NCBI RefSeq assembly: GCF_964355755.1
Contig: NC_092670.1
Coordinates: 12,959,201 to 13,019,200 of the forward strand
Length of the DNA: 60,000 nt
Reading direction: 5' to 3'
From: Antedon mediterranea
Lineage: Eukaryota > Echinodermata > Crinoidea > Comatulida > Antedonidae
A program made the position numbers and the translations under genes. Below the pieces are notes generated by a model that was not told the origin of the DNA, ran no database searches, and worked only from the letters and a program-made list of their open reading frames with translations. Shown here piece after piece: positions 1-12,179 of this stretch; positions within the stretch are counted from its first letter, which is position 1, and each line of letters begins with the position of its first letter.

Positions 1-212
1 CGAAACATACTCCTTCTTGGCTTTGCTTCGCGAACGAAGATTTTTATGAAGGAGTTTGTTCACGTCTGTCACAGGCTCCTATACAATTCGTCAAATATAA
101 CACTTTATACTTTATCAGACAAAATCTTCGAACTTTAAAATACACAAATACAATACACATATAGAACAAAATAATTGATTTTTAGTTTTGAAAATGTAGA
201 ATATCGACCTAC

Positions 213-3200
213 CAATCTTTACATCGGCGACTCCTCCTTCAATGCTGTAGTCTCTCTCCAAAAATGGTGGCAAGAATTGGTAAATACCACACAAGATGGC
301 TCCTTCAAATGCGTACGCAGCACAACTGCTGAGTAGTGTAGGGTTTTGAAGTAAACGAACAATTGTCTTTGGTCGAACCCTGCCTTTAATGGGAAAGAAC
401 AGAAATGTTTAGATCAATGCAATATAATTAACTAGAGAGTGTTAAAGGTCTGTGTCTGTTTCATCGCGCTCAAATATGGGCACATCACATTTTTTGTTAG
501 TCACATAAAGTTTGATAGTGTAGACAGAGCTAAGTGTAATGCAATCAAAGCTTACATATTATCAACAGGAGAGAGGAACCATGGGCTGTATTCACATCGG
601 CTATTCATCAGATACCCGGCCCGGTACACTTTACTTTTCTAGATAATTATATCTAATTCTTTACCATTGTTTAATGGTTTATCATTACTTGAAATTAAAA
701 AAATAGGGAATCATTATCTTTGAGCGAAGTTAAATTACCACAACAAGAATCTAATTGTTTACATCGAATCTAAATAAAAATACTTGAAAAAAACAATAAT
801 TTGATTTACTTGCTGATGATAGGCTGACTTCCTCCGCAAGTTGTCGATACTTTCCAAATGTTTCATGCCGTTTGCACATGCGCCGTACCTCTGGGCACTC
901 GCCATCGTCTGTAACCGTCTCGATCTTCCGGAACGTCAAGATCACAAGACCAAGAGCCAATACGATGAGACCCAATACACAGAAACCTATCCACCAGTGA
1001 TCCATTACTTTCGATCCCCAGACTAATGGTTCATGGGTGATGGATTGTATTTCTGAACGCATACTGAAACTCATAAGTTCTCCCAAAACCAATCCTAACC
1101 CCTCTGCTGCATATATTGCCACTTTTAATGTAGAAAAAAAACCCAATATTATTAATGTTTAGTAAATCATAATAAAACATCCTGTAAGATATCTACGATA
1201 TGGAATGTAAGCAATTGGGTGGTAGATGGCTGCTTCGTAAGACATTACTGTAGCATACAACTCTAAACATAAGCCAATACCAAACAAGAACTGGAGAAGG
1301 CTACGATTGTTGGCGACTGCAACCAACCACTAGGTTTGTAAATCTAGTCAATTTAAGAAATCAAACGTTACACAACTCGCACAAAATACATCCAGACTTC
1401 AAAGCCACGACTGGATGCCATTCAGACTTAAAAGCCACTTCTGGATGCCATTCAGACTTAAAAGCCACTTCTGGATGCCATTCAGACTTAAAAGCCACGA
1501 CTGGATGCCATCCAGACTTAAAAGCCACGACTGGATGCCATTCAGACTTCAAAGCCACGACTGGATGCCATTCAGACTTCAAAGCCACGACTGGATGTCA
1601 TTCAGACTTCAAAGCCACGACTGGATGCCATTCAGACTTCAAAGCCACGACTGGATGCCATCCAGACTTACGAGCCACGAGTGGATGCCATCCAGACTTA
1701 CGAGCCACGAGTGGATGCCATCCAGAATTAAGAGCCACGACTGGATGCCATCCAGAATTAAGAGCCACGACTGGATGCCATTCAGACTTAAAAGCCACGA
1801 CTGGATGCCATCCAGACTTAAAAGCCACGACTGGATGCCATCCAGACTTCAAAGCCACGACTGGATGCCATTCAGACTTCAAAGCCACGACTGGATGTCA
1901 TTCAGACTTCAAAGCCACGACTGGATGTCATTCAGACTTCAAAGCCACGACTGGATGTCATTCAGACTTCAAAGCCACGACTGGATGCCATCCAGACTTC
2001 AAAGCCACGACTGGATGCCATCCAGACTTACGAGCCACGAGTGGATGCCATCCAGACTTACGAGCCACGAGTGGATGCCATCCAGACTTAAGAGCCACGA
2101 CTGGATGCCATCCAGACTTACGAGCCACGAGTGGATGCCATCCAGACTTACGAGCCACGAGTGGATGCCATCCAGACTTACGAGCCACGAGTGGATGCCA
2201 TCCAGACTTAAAAGCCACGACTGGATGCCATCCAGACTTCAAAGCCACGACTGGATGCCATTCAGACTTCAAAGCCACGACTGGATGTCATCCAGACTTC
2301 AAAGCCATGACTGGATGCCATTCAGACTTCAAAGCCACGACTGGATGCCATCCAGACTTACGAGCCACGAGTGGATGCCATTCAGACTTACGAGCCACGA
2401 GTGGATGCCATCCAGACTTAAGAGCCACGACTGGATGCCATCCAGAATTAAGAGCCACGACTGGATGCCATTCAGACTTAAAAGCCACGACTGGATGCCA
2501 TTCAGACTTAAAAGCCACGACTGGATGCCATCCAGACTTAAAAGCCACGACTGGATGCCATCCAGACTTCAAAGCCACGACTGGATGCCATTCAGACTTC
2601 AAAGCCACGACTGGATGTCATTCAGACTTCAAAGCCACGACTGGATGCCATTCAGACTTCAAAGCCACGACTGGATGCCATCCAGACTTACGAGCCACGA
2701 GTGGATGCCATCCAGACTTACGAGCCACGAGTGGATGCCATCCAGACTTAAGAGCCACGACTGGATGCCATCCAGAATTAAGAGCCACGACTGGATGCCA
2801 TCCGACAGAATGCTGATTGATGTATTAACTGCGATAGTAAGTAAAGCCAAAGAGATGACATCCACAACAATACTGAAGATATAGCAAAATTACCTAAAAA
2901 TAATAACTGAAAATTGTGAGATCAGTTCCGTTTAGTAGTGAACGATGACTGAAGATGAGCATATGAAAAACCAAAAAACATTTTTGAGATAAAACTTACC
3001 TATGTACATTGGAGTGTACTTTACTGGAAGAGTGTCACATATATAGGTTAAACCTAAGCTGATCTGAGGAGCAGCACCAAATCCACACATGATTAATCCA
3101 ATTGATAACCAGCTTAAAGTCGGTGTCTCCGGTCCGTGATCACCATTTTTACTATTGTTAACTTCGCTAGCATTGCATAGTTCGATCGCAAGAGATGGTG

Positions 3201-3708
3201 CTCCTAGTTTATCGATTTCATCTTTTGATATAAAGTATCCTAGCGTTGATATCAATGCTCCTAAGCCAATGAAGATGGTGCCAACTGATATCCATCGAGT
3301 TCTGTGACGTTTTCCGCCGTTATAACTGACAAACATGATTGCTGTTATGATGCCAAAGTGGAAGGAAAGAGGAACTGTTGATGTATTGCCAAGACCCACT
3401 TGTAGAAAATGTGTAACTAGCATTATTATTCCCTGTACATAACCTCGACATGTACATGATGTTATTAGTATCAATAGTAAAAGACTCCATGCGATCAACG
3501 GTCTGTTGTGAGTCTTGGTACAGTCGACGTGTTTAGGGGTGGCATGCAATGACGATGATCGTGGCGGCGGATCGGGTACGTCGTCAGGCTCTGAAGGTGT
3601 AGGCGTAGTCTGCATTCCATTTTCAACGATTGAATTTTTGTCAATTTGTTCCTCTTGTTCTGTATCGCCATATTCAGCAGAAGTAAAATCAAGTTTATAG
3701 TCGGCCAT
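213..3708 (-). CDS. OATP/SLCO-family organic anion transporter, 5' part (3' end outside window)
   Basis: Three coding exons read in phase: 3708-3000, 1121-810 and 383-213. The first starts at ATG (MADYKLDF), has about 90 cytosolic residues rich in acidic and proline residues, then hydrophobic segments. A GGKRHRTRW-type motif follows the second segment, and a LGLTYICDTLPVKYTPMYIG stretch resembles the OATP 'isYIDDnv...spLYIG' region. Exon 2 gives AIYAAEGLGLVLGE and a WWIGF segment resembling a degenerate OATP signature. Exon 3 gives RLLQNPTLLSSCAAYAFEGA and FLPPFLERDYSI, which match the OATP 'LLrNPvf...FLPKFLEnqf' region. OATPs are 12-TM plasma-membrane exchangers of amphipathic anions. Intron 1 carries the 30-bp minisatellite. 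The remaining exons are beyond the left edge; 1-80 holds no segment I could match to the family. Family call is firm, member unknown. Confidence 0.82.
1396..2812. repeat. 30-bp minisatellite, about 46 units, inside SLCO intron 1
   Basis: Near-perfect 30-bp tandem units with consensus parts CTGGATGCCATCCAGACTTA and AAGCCACGA. Units differ at a few fixed positions (t/c in ATTCAG/ATCCAG, aaa/aga/cga before GCC, gag/gac after CAC). Because 30 is a multiple of three, long open frames exist on both strands, but they are made only of the repeat. The array lies between SLCO exons 1 and 2. Confidence 0.97.
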
Positions 3709-6292
3709 TCTGTAAAATAAGTAAGCAAATAAGAAAACAAATTAATAATAAAATTTAGTTATGCTAATAAGTTATTGATATAATTTTGCATATTTTGGAG
3801 TTGGAACAAACATGTTTGTGCTAGGTCTACATTATTTTTCCAACACACCTATTTAAAATTCTCTATGCCCGGATTCAGATGGGATCGGATCGACGTATTC
3901 TCGATTTTGAGAGATGAAAAAAAGAGGTTCGAGTCACGGTGTAAGAGACGGGGAAGGTGTTATCGACCCCCAATCTTTCCCAACACCCTGGCTTGATTCA
4001 CTCACGATACGTAGTGAACGATAGGTTTAGTAGGCAGACATTTCTGCATGAATGCTTTCGCCCTATGAATATGACACTTATTTGTAAGTATACATTTATT
4101 ACTGACTTTTATATACCAATAATATATTGGTATTTTATGACATTGTAGGCCCATTATTATATATGGTAATAATATACCTCGTTATATTCATTTAGATAAT
4201 AAATATTATCTGAGACTTTCAATTTATAGTAGAATATGATTGTTATATCCAAACAAAAACGAAACCTTGAACATTGTTATTCAATTTTCATGTATAGTAA
4301 TTTTTGGGTAGAGAAGGTTAACATAGAAATTAATCTAATCTTTTTAGTGTATTTTTAACATTTTTAAATCTGTATAATTTGTTGTGCTTTTTGTATTTCT
4401 TTCTTGATGTATATTAAATTGTATTGATATTTGTCTACCCACGATCAAATGAATTTCCCAATGTGGGATAAAGTGTTTTTGAATTGAATATTGTAATTAA
4501 TTTGAACGTACACCAGTATAGGGTTGTTAGTAGCCTTATTTGATGGTTAGTTCAACACTATTCTACCGTATAGCCTACTGGTGTAGGACTACTGATCAAC
4601 AGGCATACATACATACACAGTGTTACAACAACAAATATAACCGACGTGTTGTATTTACTATTACACTGCTGGTGTGTATCCGGTTGATTCCCATCTTTCT
4701 AACCCTTTCTATCTTTTGTTTATAGTGTTTTAACATAATTTAAAACATTAATTTAATGAATGTTACTTACGTATTAGTGGTACATTTGTTCCTAATCACT
4801 GACGCTGTCTCCTTTGTCTATTTGTTACACTATATGTGCACATGACACGAAGTCCAGATTGGCATTTTAGTAATCGTCTGTGTTTGCATAACCTACAGAT
4901 TAAGTGCACGTGGACTTTGATCCGCAATGCGTTTGTAGTTTGTTTTCATTCTTCCTACAGTCAACAATTGATGTGTCCAAATATATGACGTCACTTTGCC
5001 TATTATATGTAAATGTGCTATTATCAAGTTGTTTGTTCATCCCCTACTGTTTAAAATGAGTAACATGGTGTTTTCTCTCATTGTGTTACGTTTTGAAACA
5101 TCTTGTTTGGTTTCGTAATTAATTCCAAGTTAATAACGTCATCATTCTATTTAACACGTTTGTATTTGCTTAAATACTTATCTACCCATACATTTAAAAG
5201 AATCAAACTATTAAAAGTAAAAATGTATACGGTATTTATTAATATATATAATTATATATAATTTGTTTTTTGTTTTTAAAATACATAATCTAAAATAGTA
5301 AAGACATTAAAATACAACGTGCATTTATATTAGGCCTACGCCTAATAATAAAATTATACGTTCCTGTATAGGCCTACGTTATCCGAGTACGTACTAATAT
5401 TAGGCTTGAAAATAAAATTCAAAGACACTGGTCCCACAGCTTGAGACAGTTTACAACACAATTAGTTTACCCTCCACAGTCCATTAAAAATATTCATTTA
5501 TATTGCGTAAAATACATTAAAATGCATAAATAGGATGTATCTCTACGAATGTGCTCAGTGTAAAATTAATCCATCCGTTTGCCGTAGTCGATAAATGGCA
5601 CAAATTTTCAAAAAAGGTTGCCATCACATCATAAACCTACAAATAAGGTATAGGCCTAAGTCACTGTAACACGTTGTCTTCACGTATGCGTTCTTACGGG
5701 CATCCATATTTCCAAATTTCTATTTAACACCAAGAAATATCTGAAAGAAAAGCATAGATATTATGTACTGTAGGCCACCTATCTTTTATTAAAATTTGAA
5801 AAACACAATTATAAGGCCAGGCAACATTACTGGTAATACTACACTAGACCATAGTCTACACAAAGTTAGTGAATCGGTTAAATTATTGGTATCTTGGTCC
5901 ATTTTTTTCGATTGTAAATTTAAACTTTTAAAGGGTAAGCTTGAACTCTAAGTACTAAATTAGGCGTTATCTATATATAAATTTACGTAAGGGCAAAATT
6001 CGGTAAATCTCGGTTTATTTCTAGAATTTCTACTCGATGGTATATAAAGTTGGTTCATACTTTCGGTACTGATTTTAACCATCTGATGTAACCCTGTTTA
6101 CTAATTAAATTGAGTTAGGTAATTAGTTATTGACGATTAAAACGAATTTAGGTTCAACGATTTGCCCCAAATAGGGGTGTTTTCCGATCGTGGTATACAC
6201 TGTCTAATGGATGTCCATCTTGAAAAATACCCGCCACAAAAATACGAGGAGGCTTCGCATTTTCCTATCTCCTCCTACGATAATTGTTTTTA
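3709..6292. other. Intergenic region upstream of the SLCO gene
   Basis: AT-rich, with many stop codons in all frames. It should hold the transporter promoter and untranslated leader, but I see no convincing exon or transposon edge. Scattered TAGGCCTAC-type words occur. Confidence 0.6.
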
Positions 6293-7958
6293 ACTAGATG
6301 GTACGCTCGCTTCGCTCGCGTACCATCTAGGTCGTGCCCACAGATGGTTCTCGAATACATAATAATTTCAGCGTTAAAAAACTGGCGATTTCAAATGTAC
6401 GTACCGCAGGACAATAATACATGTCGTTTACAGCCTACAGGAACGAATACATAGACACTGTAATTTATGTACTCAACTAAAATTAGCACCATGGGAATTA
6501 CTTCCGAAAGAGAAACTTGTCACAAAATGAGACCAATTGTTTAAGTCAAATTTAAACAAACTTGATTTGTGTTTTGTATGTAACATTAGGGTTGAGGTAT
6601 GGGGAAGAGGATGGGTGCAAAGAGGAACAATTTTTAAATATTATTCTTTATCCATTTAGTAACGAAATATTAATTGAACTTATTCAACCTTATGTTCCTA
6701 AGCGGTCTCTGAGATCTAGATCTGAGTCTCTTCTTGCCCATATATTTCATCCTTCCACTAAGTTTTATGGAAATCGTTCATTTTCTTCGGCATCCGTTTC
6801 TCTATGGAATGCGTTGCCTATTGAAATCCGTCAGGCTACTTCCACCAGTGTCTTCAAATCTCTCCTCAAAACCCACTTTTTAATTTGTAAATTTCTAAAT
6901 TGTTCTGTCTTTGTAAAGCGCATTGAGGCTTTCAGCATAATGCGCTATATCAAGTACCAGTTATTATTATTATTATTATTATTATTATTGTTTTCATGTT
7001 TTACAAATAATATACCACTAAACACAGTAAAACATTGCGATGTAATACTTTGTTGAAACTATCACCGTCCTAGTCGATTGAAATAGTACAGTAGCCCCTA
7101 CATGTAACGATACATCACTACGACGTGTATATGTTTATATAATGTAAAACAATTTGTGAAAACCACCTCTATTCGGGGAAAATCATAAATTCGATTTAAT
7201 CGTCAATAAATATTAAATTATCTAACTCAACTTAATTAGTAGGCCTAATGGTTTTCAATTGTTTCCTAGAGCCAATTCATACTTAAGTTGGTTCCTACCC
7301 TACCCACCAAAGTTGTTCTGCGTTTAGGGCATGTGATGTACCGTAGGCCTATCCTCTACTGGTTTTACAACGCTACTCATGCCAGTGAGGGAAGGGTGAT
7401 GATGTGGGTGGTTTAACTGCAATAATAAAGATTTATACATAATATACGGCGAGTGAAAACGCTAGCTCTTTATCCGTTTAAAAAAAATGTATATCCAACC
7501 TCTGCAGCACAGATTGAAAAAAAAATGGATCGAATTTCTGTTATGAGTATACAATACTTGCCTTTACGACGCCTGAGGGAATAGACACTTGTGGAACAGA
7601 GATTGGAATGTTCCATTCCTCGCAAATCAATACATTTGTATAATCGTATATTAAATCTATCAAAATAGTATTTTTTAAAGAAAATCGGCCTGTCTTCAAC
7701 ATTATGATGGTGTACTCAATTTGAAATTGGTCTTATTTTGTGACAAGTTTCTCTTTCGGAAGTAATAAGGTGCTAATTTTAGTTGAGTACATAAATCACA
7801 GTGTCTATTTATTCGTTCCTGTACACGACATGTATTATTGTCCTGCGGTACGTACATTTGAAATCGCCAGTTTTTTAACGCTGAAATTATTATGTATTCG
7901 AGAACCATCTGTGGGCACGACCTAGATGGTACGCGAGCGAAGCGAGCATACCATCTAG
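6293..7958. mobile_element. Palindromic Helitron-like element (inverted ~250-bp arms)
   Basis: Arms 6293-6547 and 7709-7958 are inverted copies, about 95% identical by eye. Each outer end has a hairpin (ATGGTACGC/GCGTACCAT) running straight into CTAG, followed outside by T, as at Helitron 3' ends. The interior holds a LINE fragment and a weaker second inverted pair (about 6130-6180 with 7150-7225). The right end stops 26 bp past the donor of gene B exon 12. It could instead be a foldback transposon; Helitron assignment is tentative. Confidence 0.5.
6637..6995 (+). mobile_element. 3' fragment of a CR1/L2-like non-LTR retrotransposon
   Basis: The frame at 6637-6905 encodes PYVPKRSLRSRSESLL, YGNRSFSSASVSLWNALP and STSVFKSLLKTHF. 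This is the conserved C-terminal end of reverse transcriptase in many CR1/L2-like LINEs ('R.lRs...YG.raFs.aap.lWN.LP...FK..lKt.lf'). A 3' UTR follows with AAGCGCATTGAGG and GCGCTATATCAAGTA, ending in (TTA)n at about 6960-6990. It is 5' truncated and lies inside the palindromic element. Confidence 0.75.
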
Positions 7959-9114
7959 TATTTAACAATTACTGTATTGTTTACCTTAGATAATTTGATG
8001 TCAACTTCTTCAACTTCTTTCAGAGAATTCGTGTCGGCAACGAGTCTTCCAATGTTAGATAATACGGGTCTTGGTGGTGGGGTACAATCACTGATGAAAT
8101 AGAATTTGTGATATTGTTGGGCAAAAGGAGCATTTGGTATACACTTGCTACATAATTTTCAAAGATATAGGTATTTACCAATTACAAAGGATGAAAATGA
8201 GAATAAAAGAATGGTGGAAGATGAGGAAGAGAGAAGGAGGAGAAAGAGTAGGAAGAAGAACTATCACTTACCCATCCTCTTTTCGGAAACAGTCAATAAG
8301 GTTCCTGGCAGCAAATAATAAGGCTAGAATGTCTGGTTCTGAGAGGCTATACTCAATGTCATTCAGTTCTTGGATAGCCACATTTATTACCACTCTCGAT
8401 CTAAATAATAAATCATTTCGTTTTGATGTCGTTATAGGTAGTTGTGACTTTCACCAGTCTGTTAAGTTAGCCCATATTACGTTCTTTTCTGATGTAAACA
8501 TGGGAAAATATTCATCAAACCTTTAGAATAACCCCAGGTATAAACTTAACTGATATTATAACGGTATGAATTTAATTAGTTAAATGTGATAGTGAAACAA
8601 AGTTAGATTACTCTTGTTTGTCCGAAGCAGATTGCCATCTAAAGGTACACGTTTGTTTGATTAAACACTACTGTCTTAGTCTTAAAGAAGAACAAAAGTT
8701 TTTATTCAGAACTTACTGCATAATTAAAGAAGACCATACTGCATCAGCCGTTGACACGTGATAGTAAACCGTATGGAAGTAGGATGGCTTCTTAGGCAGG
8801 CTATGAATTTGGATTGGAAATATTACTGGGTTCTTCTCTGTGCGATGACGGCATAAGGCAATGTTGAAATCTTCAATACAATCATGTGACTCAATGTAGT
8901 TCGGTGACACAAAGGTTACGATCTTCGTTGCGTTATCCAGCAGATGTCTCATCTCTTGCGCAGATGCAGCTTCTTCGACAACCGGGAGAGACGGCGCAAA
9001 GTATTTCATAAGCCCGTAGAAAAACTTTGCATACTTCTTGTCGTTAGAAGAAAAGCTTAAGACGATGTTATTGATTTCGTTTGCAGGTTTCAGCCGCTTG
9101 CTGTCGCGAAGGAA

Positions 9115-9836
9115 TAGCAGGGTTGCTAACTTCCATTTTTTATGAAGATTGTGCATTTTGTGACAAAAGCACCAAATTTGGCACAAACCTTCTTTAGGGT
9201 ATATCTAACAATCCTAGAAGGGGTGCCCAAAAATCGGAACAATTTAACGACGTCATTTGGACCACGCCCTTTTTTTAGTATTACGTAATTAGGAGAAAAC
9301 TTACATTTCGTATATACATACCAAGTTTGGTATCAAATTAAAACTCATGACATGTACATTGCAATACACACATAAAAAATATATGATTTCTCTTCAGACG
9401 GAATATATAGGTCAAATAATGTAATTTTCTGTCATATTGAAGGGGATTTCAATCAAAACGCGCCAATATTGTGCTATGTTATGAACATTGTAGTTATAAG
9501 AACAACAACATTCATTTTTGTAATAGAACTACTAATATATATTTATCCTGTACCAGTTACCGTACTTTCCTTTAACATAATATTAGGAACCACTGAAAAA
9601 AAGTATATAAAACATATATATAAGTAAACAGACAAAAGACCATTTGACTGACAATTATGGCGTTAGCATCCATAACAATACATGGAGGTGATTATCAACT
9701 TTACTTTTATGAAATTATTTATCTGGAATCAAACACTTATAATGGTACAGAGTTGCTAGATGACGAACAAGTTCCACGGCATGGGTAACAAAGACCAGTG
9801 CAAGAAAGACCTGCTGAACGGCACTTGCAGTTCCCT
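9115..9836. repeat. Left long inverted arm of the transposon
   Basis: Pairs with 12113-12854. The inner end reads through CATGGGTAACAAAGACCAG and GCACTTGCAGTTCCCTG, which recur inverted at the inner end of the right arm. Small indels and substitutions separate the arms. Confidence 0.85.
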
Positions 9837-12179
9837 GCAGCCACCCTTTAGCAATTCCCTACATGCTTTGGATGCTTCAGGTAGTATGGTCCAGACTGGT
9901 GTCCATGTACTGCCAGTTTTAGTCCAACCAAAGTCTTCTGGTGATGGAGCATTCTGCTGTGGCTGTAGACTGGTGGTCCAATTGCTTGCTTGGTATATGG
10001 ATCTTTTGGAATGCTGTAAAAGTGCATCCTGCAATAAACAATTTAAAGATTGGTGTTACCTTTTAATGAAAGAAAAAAAATGAACCTGATAATAAATTAT
10101 TAAACCACAATTGCTCCTCTTACCTGTGTAGGAGGAATGTTGTCCATTGTCCGTGCCTTTCTTAAAAAAGATCTTGTCTTAGCTTAGTAACACTTCTTAA
10201 AGTCTTGTAGTATAGATGACATGTAAACTCCTCTAGCAACTGGAATTGAGATGAGTTGACTCCTAGAGATTTGAAAAGGTGATGTGCCATGAAAAGAAAG
10301 GCTTCTGTGACTGCTGGAAATGAGTTCCACGTCTCCCATGCGGAGTGTTTTGCTTTTCCGAAGGGATGTACTGTAGTATCGGACCCAGTAAATGCATGAA
10401 AAACTGGCAGCTCTCTTAACTTATCCTCTCCTAGGTTATGGCAGATGGTATTTATATTAAAATATTGGAAGTGCTTACCCATGCCAAATGCGACCCAGAT
10501 ACACGTACCAGGATAACAGGCTATTAGATTGCAGAAAATACCAACCAGGATAACAATGACATCAGTATCAACTGTACGCACCAAAATAACCCTGCTACCT
10601 TTTAATGCACATCCTGGAGTCGGCCTCTTCATGGTTGCAGATTGACATAGGTTGAGTAGATGTCCGGGATACATCAGACTCGCCTACAGGACATATATCA
10701 AGAATTACTTACTAATTTAATATGCCTTTTTAATTAATTATTGGTACGAAACTGTATAAGTAAATTAATCATTTGGTTACAAACAAAATAAATTAGTATG
10801 TATCATAATAAAACTTACCTGATGTAATGTAAACTTCTTTGCAGTCAGAGTAATCATGGGTAGACACCTTCGTAGTTAAAAAGTTAAATAACTCCTCTTT
10901 ATTTACTGGATCTTTCAGAAAGTCTGGAAAATTCCATGGAATCTTTGTTTGTCCCCCAACTTTCCTCCTGACCCCTTTTCCTCTTTTTTTCTCTCTTGTA
11001 GACTGCTTAAGACTATCTGTTCTGTAAGTGTCCCACACTATATCAATTCTGTTACTATTCTGCAGCTGCTGTCTGGTCCACGGTAGAAAGACCTGTCATA
11101 CAAATGATACAAGAATAATGATCCGCATATAGAAGTGACCAATTATGTGGTGGTTAAACAATAGATACAATCCTGAATGCAAAGAAATGTACTCACCTTA
11201 TCACCGTAGTCATAAAATGTAAATGCATGGTTGCTGGAAAGAGCATGGACAATAGCAGCTCCGTCAAACACCTTTACATCAAAATATGTAGGAGGTTCAG
11301 GCTGGCCTTCAGTCTCCAAATGCTGTAGCAAATCAGACTTCTTAGTTGGTAGTCGAAGCTTTCCATTTACTGCCAAAGAGGGTGGCCATGGCTGGTTTTA
11401 ATGCATGAAGAAGTCTTCCAAATCTCCATCACGAGATTGACTTGCAATATACAGTCGACTGAATAGGCTGCAGTCACTTTTTAAACTCTTAACTTGTTGC
11501 TTTGTTTTGGACACTGATTTTTACCGTGGTGTGTTGAACAACGGCAGCTTATTCTGTTTGATGGCTTGTTGAATTGCAACACTTCTGTCGAGAATAACTT
11601 CCTTGAAATATTTTTGGTACTGGGTAGTACCTACATCCTGAATTGTACGAACTGTCACTACTGGACTTTCATTGTCACAATCTCGAGCATCCAAGACCAG
11701 AAGTTCTGAACAATTATCGAGGAATGGGTTGCCTGCATTTGAAATTGTTTTGTGTAGCCTGTTGACCTGAACTTTAAATGTTTCTTGGGTAGAGAGTCCT
11801 TGTTCTCGTTGCTGAAAGTCATTCGGATCATAAACCATGAACTGACTCTCGAACTCTGTAATCAGTCTCGCTTGTTCTGGCTCCGCCACCATCCACCTCT
11901 TAAACGCTGTTGGATTTTCTGTAAGTCCGACTGCACCCCCAGTTCCTTTTACTAATTCGTTGTTCTGCTCATGAGATTGGTCAATGGGCATACAGGAGAA
12001 CTTTCTTGTTGTTTTTTAAATAACCCAGAACTTCTTAAAATCTTCTTTGATGTTTACAGGTAGTGTATTCATGTCCCTAATGTGGATGGGAATTGCCTTT
12101 TTGCTCAGGGAACTGCAAGTGCCGTTCAGCAGGTCTTTCTTGCACTGGTCTTTGTTACCCATGCCGTGGAACTTGTTCG
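9756..12179 (-). pseudogene. Transposon-encoded XPG/FEN-like nuclease protein, decayed
   Basis: In-frame blocks on the minus strand, in order: GMGNKDQCKKDLLNG (about 12165); MPIDQSHEQNN and GGAVGLTENPTAFKRWM (11991-11521); VKVFDGAAIVHAL (11376-11200); a basic block to about 10816; VRTVDTDVIVIL and PVFHAFTGSDTT (10674-10162); and a C-terminal SNWTTSLQPQQNAPSPEDFG (about 9950), then KACRELLKGGCR. The VFDG, TVDTDVIV and TGSDTT segments resemble acidic active-site blocks of PIN/XPG-type nucleases. The same set occurs in many invertebrate transposon proteins. A stop codon after DFFMH (about 11400) breaks the frame, and another follows KKFWVI (about 12018). Introns may separate some blocks. The nuclease-fold assignment is inference. 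Confidence 0.6.

Noticed and set aside
1-80. Possible fourth SLCO exon at the left edge
   Set aside because: A phase-compatible acceptor (CTGTGACAG) opens a frame, but its Lys/Arg-rich peptide does not resemble the OATP segment expected there.
1190-1330. Open minus-strand frame upstream of SLCO exon 2
   Set aside because: Its peptide does not match the transporter family, and exon 1 joins exon 2 directly in phase.
1396-2812. CRISPR-like direct repeats
   Set aside because: Units are contiguous with no unique spacers, and the DNA is clearly eukaryotic.
1415-2884. 489-codon open frame of decapeptide repeats
   Set aside because: The 30-bp minisatellite keeps every third frame open on both strands. 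It lies inside the SLCO intron and has no start context or non-repeat domain.
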